Source of the DNA: Prunus persica
Taxonomy: Eukaryota > Streptophyta > Magnoliopsida > Rosales > Rosaceae
DNA length: 64,000 bases
NCBI RefSeq assembly: GCF_000346465.2
Contig: NC_034014.1
Location: forward strand, 14,404,218 to 14,468,217
Direction: 5' to 3'
The notes beneath the pieces are model-generated. The model was not told the origin of the DNA. It did not search any database and saw only the letters and a list, made by a program, of their open reading frames with translations. The translations under genes were made by a program, and so were the position numbers. This document shows, piece after piece, positions 55,638 through 64,000 of the stretch. Position 1 is the first letter of the stretch; every line of letters begins with the position of its first letter.

Positions 55638-56575
55638 CTATATTTGACGGTTTTGAGGTTCATGGCTCTACATCCCTTCTTACTTTACTCCTCTTTTTCT
55701 CCTTTAGTAACCTTGTCCGGCACCAGTCTGTTTTCTTCTGACATTTACCCTTACTCTACCTTGTAGGTTGCTTTTGCTTGGTGTGAGACTGACTGGCTTG
55801 ACATATTCTAGAATTCTCTCTGAAACTGAAGAGCACATTAATCTTTGGCTTGTATAACTTAATTTTACTTAGGCTATATTTCTTTTGGATGTCCCAAAAC
55901 TTGTACTGTGGCAACTTTGTACTATAATGTTGTTGTGTTTAAGCTCCTGGAACCTATGTCCCCTTTTTTTTTGGATGCTAGAGCCACATTGTAATTCCTG
56001 TTTGGTATATATATGCCTGATTGGTGGAATTCTTTGCTTGAGATCTTCTTACAGGTTGGGTACCCTTTTAAAACAAGGTAGATGCTGCCAAAATTTTGGG
56101 AGGATCCTTATTCAAAATTCTCGATACCTCCCTTTTTTTTATTTATAAAAGTTACCCCCAAAGGCTCCTGGATGTTATGGGCATGCTAGTTTCTTTGTAA
56201 ATGCTTAGCTTTGGGCGCCCCATTTTATTTTGCTTAAGCATGAAGCTTGTTAATGATCTGGGGATCCACTCCAGTGACTTTGCTTGGCAAGCTTTCTACT
56301 AAGTAGCTTTTTTTTTTTCTTTTTTTCTTTTGCTTAATATTGCTATATATATATACACACACATTTATGTATATACACAGGAGTTTGGGATGAAAAAAGA
56401 CAAATTTCCAAAGACATTTTTTTTTTTCCAAAATACTCCTTCATTTTCATTTCAAAGCCCATGCTACCATGATGGTACATCTTACAAAAGTTTCCCATAG
56501 CAAAAGGTGGGAATATAGAAGGAGGCCATATTTAAAAAGGAAATGCAATAACACAAAAGGTAAGATACGATGCCT
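55638..56575. other. Spacer between the Tat-2 PMD gene and pol; no gene seen
   Basis: About 0.9 kb of T-rich sequence, the 3' untranslated side of both converging genes. The corresponding spacer in Tat-1 is only about 190 bases. Contains a TA/CACA microsatellite near 56342-56385. Confidence 0.5.
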
Positions 56576-58375
56576 ACTTAGTAGTAGTAAGGCTTGAGCC
56601 ACTTTCCATTGATGGGATCCGTTAGCATGCCTTCCTTGCGGAGATCAAGTGATAATAGCCGTTGTTGTGAACTTCCTTGCGGAGCAAACTTGGAAGGTCC
56701 CGACACTTGTCTTCTCACATGCTTGACAACTTTTAGCACAAGATCTCCTAGTTTGAAGGTTTAAGGCTTGAAGGTCCTGTTATATGCTTGGGCAACAATT
56801 TGTGGTAAAGTGCCATTTTTCTTTCGGCTTCTACTCTTTTTTCGTCCATGGCTTCGGGGTCTAATAAGCGACAGTTCGAGCATGACTTCGCATCGCATTC
56901 AAGATCATTGACAGCCGACACTCTGGCTGTGGGAATGGTGATTTCCACAGGTGAGATGGCATCAGACCCATACACAAGCGAGTAAGGCTAAAAACCTATA
57001 GCACTTCTTATAGAGGTGCGGTATGCCCACAAGGCATCCGGCAGATGAACACTCCAACCACCTTCGTACTCATATACAATTTTGCTCAAAATCCTCAGTA
57101 TGGTTTTGTTTGTAGCCTCCGTTTGACCGTTTCCTTGTGGGTAATAGGGTGTGGAGCGGCGATGCTTGATGCCATAGCCGCTAAGTGTCGAGCTCACTTG
57201 TTTGTTAACAAAAGGCGTGCCATTGTTAGAAACCATTTTGTATAGGATTCCAAACCTGCACACAATGTATTCTCGAATAAAATTTGAGATAGCAGCTCCC
57301 GTGGCCTTTCGAAGAGGAATTGCCTCAACCCACTTTGTGAAATATTCCATGGCAGTGAGAATCCATATGTAACCGTCATAAGGGGGATGGATTGTCCCAA
57401 TTAAGTCAAGCCCCCAAGTATGAAAAGGCCAAGGAGTACGTATGTCCTACAATAATGTAGGAGGTTGTGACTTAAATTGGCATGAATTTGGCACGTGTGG
57501 CATCTCTTGACAAAGTCATATGCATCTTTCTTCATGGTAGGCCAGTAATACCAAAACTTAGTAGCTGCTGGTGAAGCCTCTTTATTCCCTGGTGCTCTTC
57601 ACACTCTCCAGCGTGTATTTCTTGCATGACTTGATGTGCCTCTGATTCTCCCAAGCATTTTAGTGGCTCACCATTGAACCCTTTTCAGTAAAGAGTCGAC
57701 CCATCCACAAAATACCTATTTACTGTCTTTTTAAGCTTGTAGGCAAGTTTGGAGTTGGTTGGTAGAGTCCAATCAACAAAGAACGCTAAGTATAGAGCCT
57801 TCCAATCCACCACCAATGAGATGGTGAAAGATTCTTCGGTAGAGGGTGTTGTAAAACATGTGGGGCAATTGGACTGAATTTCAGTCGCTTGCTCCTTCAT
57901 CTCTGGCCAATAATAACCCTTGCGTTGCAGGTGCCGATACAAACTGATCACTAGTTCCAAGCTGCAAGTGGCATCATGTACCTCTTGCAGCCTCCTTCGT
58001 GCTTCTGTCATTCCTATGCACCGAGTCAAAATGCCCCCAGGAAGACGTCTGTAAAGTTCTACAAAGATGATTGCATAGTCTTTCAGGTCTTTAATGTTAC
58101 TTCCTTTGCCTAGCTTTTCCTTGACTAATTTCTCTAATCATCTTCTACTTCCAGCAGCTCTTCCTGAAACATCGCTTCGATTATAGGCATATCCTTCTTT
58201 ATTACGGTGATATTAGGCTACTTTTAGACAAAGGAGAGCTTTGACCCCAATGTAGCCAAAGCATCAACATACCTATTGGTGACCCTTGGAATGTGCTTCA
58301 TCACGATTTGCTTGAAATTGACTTAGCACCATATTCGAATGGCTGATGATCTTCATCCTTTCTACACCCATTTCT
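56576..58375 (-). pseudogene. Tat-2 pol, integrase part (and end of RNase H 2), degraded
   Basis: Reading on the minus strand from 58375: the continuation of RNase H (MGVERMKIISHSNMVLSQFQ), a spacer with stops, then a first zinc-finger-like block (RLYRHLQ-type: ISLYRHLQRKGYYWPEMKEQ with NCPTC) at about 57980-57855. A second H2C2 block follows (EIHAGECEEHQGIKRL, then CHTCQIH) at about 57630-57480. The integrase core (TKWVEAIPLRKATGAAISNF, NNGTPFVNKQV, YPQGNGQTEATNKTIL, with the last Glu visible) runs 57350-56988. The C-terminal part (MYGSDAISPVEITIPTARV) ends INGKWLKPYYY near 56576. The middle Asp of the catalytic triad is Asn (SNNGTPF). Several stops, including TGA for Arg after DGSTLY. Confidence 0.83.
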
Positions 58376-59041
58376 TGTTGGAATTTTAAAAGGTTTTAAA
58401 AATTTAACCGTTTTATTTATTTAATTATCTTGGCTGTTTTATTTTATTTATTGTGGGGGTTCTAAATATTTAATATTCAGATTTTATTTCTGGTTGGTGA
58501 AAGCCTTAATTTTTTGGTTGGTGAACTTTTATGGTTGGTGAAGGTTACATGTTTTTGGATGCCTATAAAAGGTCACTCCTCCTTCACATTTGAAATACAC
58601 ACAATAATACACAATATACTATCAGAATATCACATACACATTCTAATTCTCTCCTTGTCTACTTTTACATATATTCTCTACTTTATATTATTATTATTTT
58701 GGGCAATGGTTATGTGACTTGGATACCTATATCTGTCTGTGAACGTGCTCATAGCGGATCTTGAGTTTGTGTACAAGGGGTCGTATCTTGGAGTCTTGTA
58801 GACCGTCAGCACCTGCACGTAGGTAGGCTACAAAGGCTTTAAGACAGCGTCTTTGACGTGCTTCACCGTACCAAACTCACCTTCTTACTTATTATTTATT
58901 TTCCTTTTACTTACCTATTATTTTGTTTTCTTCAATTTTATTATACCTTCAAAGCTTTCCAATTTGTTTATATGTTATTTATAATATAAATGTTTTGTAT
59001 TTGGCTTTACGGAAAGAGGAAAACTATTATTTTTTATAACA
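58376..59041 (+). repeat. 5' LTR of the LARD-like element
   Basis: A TATA box (TATAAAA at 58564-58570) is followed about 100 bases on by CT-rich sequence, consistent with a U3/R boundary. Identical in length to the right LTR. Confidence 0.95.
58564..58570 (+). promoter_or_regulatory. TATA box in the 5' LTR
   Basis: TATAAAA in GCCTATAAAAGGTC, present in both LTRs (second copy 62939-62945). Position about 190 bases into the LTR fits a retroelement promoter. Confidence 0.7.
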
Positions 59042-62000
59042 ATCTAAAGCCTTTGTATGTTAAAGTTGTTTTCTTCCCGTATTGCTAGCTTTAGTATATT
59101 TTAACTCTTTGACTGAAGTTTTTACATTTGTATTGGATTTTCAAAATGAAAATTACGATTTATTTTGGGTAGATGCAGTTTGAAGCTTTCATGTTGTCTA
59201 TACAATTTCAACTACTTTAAATATTGTTGGTACATTTATATGTTTATAATTTGTTGCTAACGTTTGGGAAATTACTGCTAGTGTTTGACAATAAAACCTA
59301 CATACTAATTTATGTGGTATTATTATTATAGCTCAATGTATTATTATTTTATGTGGTGTGCCCGTTTTCTACAGTACAATTGTTTTTAAAATACATTTCA
59401 GAATCTTAGTAATGCTAATAGTATTCAAAAGCTAATTAATGATCATTGAAATAATGAATATATATATTGAAGTGACCTACGTTTTTCTAAGTTACTGTTT
59501 GTTTTAAATAGCTTGTATTGTTTCATATTATGGATTACTTTATTATTACTCATTAACCAATTTATGTTGAAACATCCAATATTGAATGGTTGAAGTGTTT
59601 AAAACCGAAACGTTGAAGTGTTTCAAAATCTTTGGTCTATTTTTCCTTTTAATTGAATTTTCAAAGCAAGTATATATATATATATATATTTTTTTTTAGA
59701 ACAAGTATATATATTTGATTTTATTGTGTTGGGCCCTTTTACATTTGCCTTCATTCATTTTGGTTGCCATCAATCTTCTTTTATAGAACGGTCCTTATAT
59801 TATTTTTTTTGTTGGACTTAATATCGTTTTATTGTTCTCAATTGCCAAAAAGGTCTGCTTTACTTTTGGAAATCCTTCATATCAACGTTAGAAGTAATTA
59901 TAATATATTCTTGGCACTAAAGTTTATTGTTTGCAATTATAGTTTTAATGTTGGTTTTATACACTATCTTTATGTGGTTTAATGCATTATGAAGGAATAA
60001 AGCATTATCTTTCAGCAGACAATTAAGTTTACTTTTTATGAAGATAAATTTGATTTGAATACTTAATTGTTGCATCTTCGCAAATATGTGTAGTATAATA
60101 TTTACTTTGATTTCAAATCCTTGAAAGAAAAAACGGAAAAAGTGCAAACCGTTCTTTTGTAGTTTAATTTTGAATTCAAAATCTAATATTCCGTCAGTTT
60201 TAGATTTGGCCTATCTGTGTATTCAATTTTTATATTGATTCTTATTTTCATTTATATCTATTAATTTTTTGCGAAAACGTGCAGAGAGTTTATGTGATAT
60301 TATTGCAAGTTTTATTGAGCCTAATTATTCTTTATTTTGATGGCTGTCATTGCTTTGAATTTGGGAGAAAAACCTACGGTTTTTTTTTTTGGGTAGTATA
60401 AATGTATCACTTTAACACCTTGGACGTTAGCTCCTTTTCATTCCAGAATTAGTTAATTGCTCTTAACTTCTTTTGGAAGCTTGTGCATTCCACATTCAAT
60501 TACGAGATTTTATTTATTCTTTAATTTATGCAACTTTAGTTTCAAAACTTTAATGTCAATTTCATGACATTTAGAGCTTTTATTTTGGCAGCAAAATTGT
60601 TGATATTGTTAGGTGATTATTGCCTTTAATGTTCTGAACATTTATGCAATTTAATTACATCTTTGTTTTAATGCCTTGGATTCCTTTTAAAGTTGCCAAC
60701 GCCTATATATTTCGATTGTGCAATCCTTCATATTAGTTACTTGAGTTAATCTTGATACAAATATATTGAGTGAACTAATGTTCTTTTGATTATAAAGTCT
60801 TGACAGCTGCCACATTGAGTTAATTGCCAGAAAGTGCACATTGTGAAACCTTCTGGAGAAAACTGATATAAAATGATAAATTATATCACTGCAAGCAGCA
60901 TTTAATTTTGAGTTTGGTGTAAGCTTTCAAACCCTAAATTTTATTTGAGATATGAGGCTTTCGGTGGTTTCACTATTATATTTACATTAACTATCAATAT
61001 GATTGTGAGTTAGCATATCTTATGAATTTAAAAATAAATAAAATTTTAATACAGACTTCATATTTTTTTGAGAGTATCCTTAATTTGTGGGGGTTGAGTT
61101 TTTTTTGTTAACTATGTGAGTAATTGTTGGAATTTTTGTGGGTAGTTCAACATACAAAATTAATTTCAATTTTATATTGAATTTAATTTCCCAGATTTTG
61201 AGTGGTTTGATTACCTCTTTAAAACTGAAGTTATTTTGTATATTTATTATATGAGTTTTCATATATCCTTTTATTCAGATTTATTCTATTTTAATTAGCG
61301 CTCAAATGCTTACGTTATTTGCGTTTTGATAATTATTAATATTTTTATTTTAAAACTTGTGGACCAATTTGTGGAAGTTGAATTTTCCTAAATGGGAACT
61401 TTAATACTGTAATTTTATTTGTTACTAACATTAAGAATTTTTTGCTGAAAAATATTAGATTCATTTATGTAGGCCCTTCTCTCTTTCCCATAATTTTTTG
61501 TGTGTTTTCAATTTCTTTATGCTCTCATGGGAAAGATTCATTTAGTGACATAATAATTTCTATATTTTATTGGCGAACATATTGTGTTTGTATGAAATTT
61601 GTTTCATTATGCAAATTTTATTATGAGACTAACTTGTCTTCAATTTTATGAAAATGTGTGCAACTAATGATTACCTTGGTATACAATTTTGGTAGAGACT
61701 TCTATTGTCTTATAGGTTCCTATTGAGAATCGACAAGATACAATTTCAACATGGATATGTGATCATGATTTCATCAGTGTTTATAGTTAAATTTATTTAA
61801 TGAATTAATTGTTACATTGTTGTTCATAAGTGGTAGCAGGTGTACTCAAAGTTTCATAGACTTGAGAGGCACTCTTGATTAGAAGATTTAATGTATGATG
61901 TATTTCCATTATACTTTAATGTATACCAATGCATATGTACTTTCCAATTATACTGAGGTGAAATCCACTAATCATTTGTGTGCAAGATTGTGTAGGAAAT

Positions 62001-62740
62001 ATTTTAATAACATGCAGGTTTAAAGCGCGCTAAAATAGAGAACAAAGACATGACCTACATTATATATGCCTTGTGAAGGCTAGTTTTGATATGCATGCCT
62101 CGTGGAAGAGACTATTAATGCAAAATGTCGAGGGGGATGTGCTTAAGCCCATAAGGGAGTCACCTAGGGAGGTAACCCAACTTCTGTGATTGGAGATCCC
62201 ATGAAGGAAGTTCAATGTGGTAGAAACAATCCATACTGCGTGACTCATATAGCACTCATAAAACTATGGAGATATCCTTGAGATATTCTTCTGCTCATCC
62301 CTAAGGCAAAAGTGCTATTTTATGTGACGTTAGGAAGGGATTTATCCCTGAATGAGTTTCGAGGCGGGCAAACTCCCGCAGGGTGCAGGTCACATGTACT
62401 CTTGGAGAACTCACCTAAGTGAGAGACGTCGTGAGGCCGCGACTGTGAGAATTGGGCTATTCTCTAGTAACTCTCATGAGAATCAAGATTAGCGCATGAC
62501 CATAAATAGCGCTACCCCGCATCCAAGTCTCAACTAATACTATGTGTGGGATATGTTGAAGTTTGGTCAAAGGTGCCGAGTTCAATACTGTGTACACTCA
62601 GGTTCCTCAAATGGAGACTATCATCACTAAGTGAAGGTTCAAGCCCGGAAGGCACCTACACCTATTACATAGTATTATATTGCCCATATATATTATATAT
62701 TTTTCACTGTTTTTTTGTTACGGTAAAATTTTGAAAACCT
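59042..62740 (+). other. Non-coding interior of the LARD-like element
   Basis: Strongly AT-rich to about 61980, with no coding similarity on either strand. About 62040-62660 is of more balanced composition (GTCGAGGGGGATGTGCTTAA, CACCTAGGGAGGTAACCC, GGTGCAGGTCACATGTACTC). It could be conserved packaging or 3' sequence kept from the autonomous parent, but that is inference. No clear primer-binding site follows the left LTR. Confidence 0.7.
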
Positions 62741-62750
62741 TGTGGGGGAT
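62738..62750 (+). promoter_or_regulatory. Polypurine tract of the LARD-like element
   Basis: Purine-rich TGTGGGGGAT directly before the right LTR, fixing the element's orientation as plus. Confidence 0.75.
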
Positions 62751-63416
62751 TGTTGGAATTTTAAAAGGTTTTAAAAATTTAACCGTTTTATTTATTTAAT
62801 TATCTTGGCTGTTTTATTTTATTTATTGTGGGGGTTCTAAATATTTAATATTCAGATTTTATTTCTGGTTGGTGAAAGCCTTAATTTTTTGGTTGGTGAA
62901 CTTTTATGGTTGGTGAAGGTTACATGTTTTTGGATGCCTATAAAAGGTCACTCCTCCTTCACATTTGAAATACACACAATAATACACAATATACTATCAG
63001 AATATCACATACACATTCTAATTCTCTCCTTGTCTACTTTTACATATATTCTCTACTTTATATTATTATTATTTTGGGCAATGGTTATGTGACTTGGATA
63101 CCTATATCTGTCTGTGAACGTGCTCATAGCGGATCTTGAGTTTGTGTACAAGGGGTCGTATCTTGGAGTCTTGTAGACCGTCAGTACCTGCACGTAGGTA
63201 GGCTACAAAGGCTTTAAGACAGCGTCTTTGACGTGCTTCACCGTACCAAACTCACCTTCTTACTTATTATTTATTTTCCTTTTACTTACCTATTATTTTG
63301 TTTTCTTCAATTTTATTATACCTTCAAAGCCTTCCAATTTGTTTATATGTTATTTATAATATAAATGTTTTGTATTTGGCTTTACGGAAAGAGGAAAACT
63401 ATTATTTTTTATAACA
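62751..63416 (+). repeat. 3' LTR of the LARD-like element
   Basis: Matches 58376-59041 with differences seen only at the CGTCAGTACC / CGTCAGCACC and CAAAGCCTTCC / CAAAGCTTTCC positions. Confidence 0.95.
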
Positions 63417-64000
63417 TTTCTTTTGCCGTAGACAACCCCATAACAAAAGCTTCATACTCCGGCACATTATTTGTGCATGGAAAATCTAGTTTGAATGAGA
63501 GGGTCGTAACTTGCCCTTCAGGGTTAATAAGTACTATGCATGCTCCTCAGCCATTGGTTGTAGAGGAACCATCAAAGTAGAAGGTCCATGGTTCCTCCTC
63601 CGTAGCAGTGACAACTACTTCCAGGAGCTCTCCCAACACTTCTTCGGACAGAGTGGACCCTTCTGCTTCAGGGAATAGGGCTAACATGTCGATCATGGCT
63701 TGCCCCTTGATAGCTTTCAGGGTTATACACATGATCTCAAACTCAGATAGTTGTAGCAACCAAAGTGCAAGGCATCATGACAACACTGGTCTTGTGAGTA
63801 AAAACCTCACAGGATCAGATTTTACTATGAGCTGTAGCTTGTGTAGCATAAACAAGGGCGAGCCATAAGAGTTCCGTCTTCGAGTACCTTGTCTCAGCTC
63901 CTCTTAATTGTCTACTCACATAATAAATAGAGCTCTCCTCCTCGTCATTACCATCTTGGGCAAGCAAAGCCCCAACCGTAGCGTTTGTTGTAGCCAAATA
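63417..64000 (-). pseudogene. Tat-2 pol, two RNase H domains (left part; continues beyond the window)
   Basis: Minus strand from 64000: RNase H type 1 (NATVGALLAQDGNDEEESSI, YYVSRQLRGAETRYSKTELL), a connection with TLKAIKGQAMIDMLALFPE, then the second RNase H (WTFYFDGSSTTNG, stop, GACIVLINPEGQVTTLSFKL, CTNNVPEYEAFVMGL). Breaks at about 63815 and a stop after SSTTNG. The presence of both RNase H domains assigns the element to the Tat lineage. The frame is continued at 58375 on the other side of the LARD-like insertion. Confidence 0.85.

Larger units (their letters stand above)
58376..63416 (+). mobile_element. Young non-autonomous LTR retrotransposon (LARD-like), 5041 bp
   Basis: Two 666-base LTRs (58376-59041 and 62751-63416) with TG...CA ends, TGTTGGAATTTTAAAAGG at the start and TTTTTTATAACA at the end. 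By eye they differ at two positions only. Target duplication TTTCT at 58371-58375 and 63417-63421. A polypurine tract lies before the right LTR. The 3.7-kb interior has no open frame with coding similarity, so the element depends on another for its proteins. It lies inside the second RNase H of Tat-2; removing it restores the frame across the site. Confidence 0.95.
41017..64000 (-). mobile_element. Tat-2: second Tat-lineage gypsy element with antisense PMD gene, cut by the window edge
   Basis: pol fragments read on the minus strand: RNase H domains at 63997-63417 and 58375 down to about 58280, integrase from about 58100 to 56576. A PMD gene on the plus strand (41887-55637) follows, so the layout matches Tat-1. 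It is split by CACTA-C (43580-54066) and by an LTR element (58376-63416). Both insertions have intact target duplications, and both can be removed on paper to give continuous coding sequence. gag, protease, RT and the 5' LTR lie to the right of the window. The left limit is uncertain. Confidence 0.78.

Noticed and set aside
59764..61651. Short open frames in the LARD-like interior
   Set aside because: All under 80 codons, in AT-rich DNA, with Phe/Ile/Leu-rich translations and no recognisable domain.

Overview
The window is plant nuclear DNA, and essentially all of it is transposable-element sequence. Evidence for a plant: CACTA (En/Spm) transposase genes with the domain order Transpos_assoc / Transposase_21 / DUF4218 / DUF4216, a Transposase_24 (TNPA-type) gene, Tat-lineage Ty3/gypsy elements with two RNase H domains, plant-mobile-domain (PMD) genes, GT-AG introns and TTTAGGG-like motifs. 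A woody eudicot, perhaps Rosaceae, would fit, but that is a weak inference. I see no ordinary host gene, tRNA or rRNA.

Layout. (1) 1-4135: 3' part of a CACTA element (CACTA-A) with a readable TNP2 gene and a subterminal motif array. (2) 4136-4770: LTR-like remnant. (3) 4771-31834: a second member of the same CACTA family (CACTA-B) with a broken TNP2 and a Ulp1-protease fragment. It is split by a solo gypsy LTR (5987-8373) and by a complete 14.4-kb Tat retrotransposon on the minus strand (Tat-1, 16962-31397, 5-bp duplication GACGG). (4) 31835-36170: LTR-like remnant holding a hAT element (32303-35919, 8-bp duplication GGTATGAC). (5) 36170-38322: 5'-truncated LINE. (6) 38330-38640: short tandem array. 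(7) 39439: an isolated CACTA terminus. (8) About 41000-64000: a second Tat element (Tat-2) on the minus strand, running off the right edge. It is split by a complete 10.5-kb CACTA element of another family (CACTA-C, 43580-54066, duplication TGA) and by a very young non-autonomous LTR element (58376-63416, duplication TTTCT).

The most notable pattern is shared by both Tat elements. Each carries a multi-exon PMD gene between pol and the 3' LTR, on the strand opposite to gag-pol. In Tat-1 the order is LTR, PMD gene (plus), pol (minus), gag-protease (minus), LTR. Because the gene is antisense to the genomic RNA, its introns would not be removed during retrotransposition, which fits the intact splice signals seen. 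Tat-2 repeats the arrangement, and CACTA-C sits in an acidic-coding exon of its PMD gene.

CACTA-C holds both expected genes (TNP2-like and TNPA-like). The leader of the TNPA-like gene is collinear over several hundred bases with the solo gypsy LTR in CACTA-B, in the sense orientation of both. Most coding damage in these elements is premature stops explained by C-to-T or G-to-A changes, as expected for methylated, silenced transposons. Exon joins and domain positions were worked out by eye.
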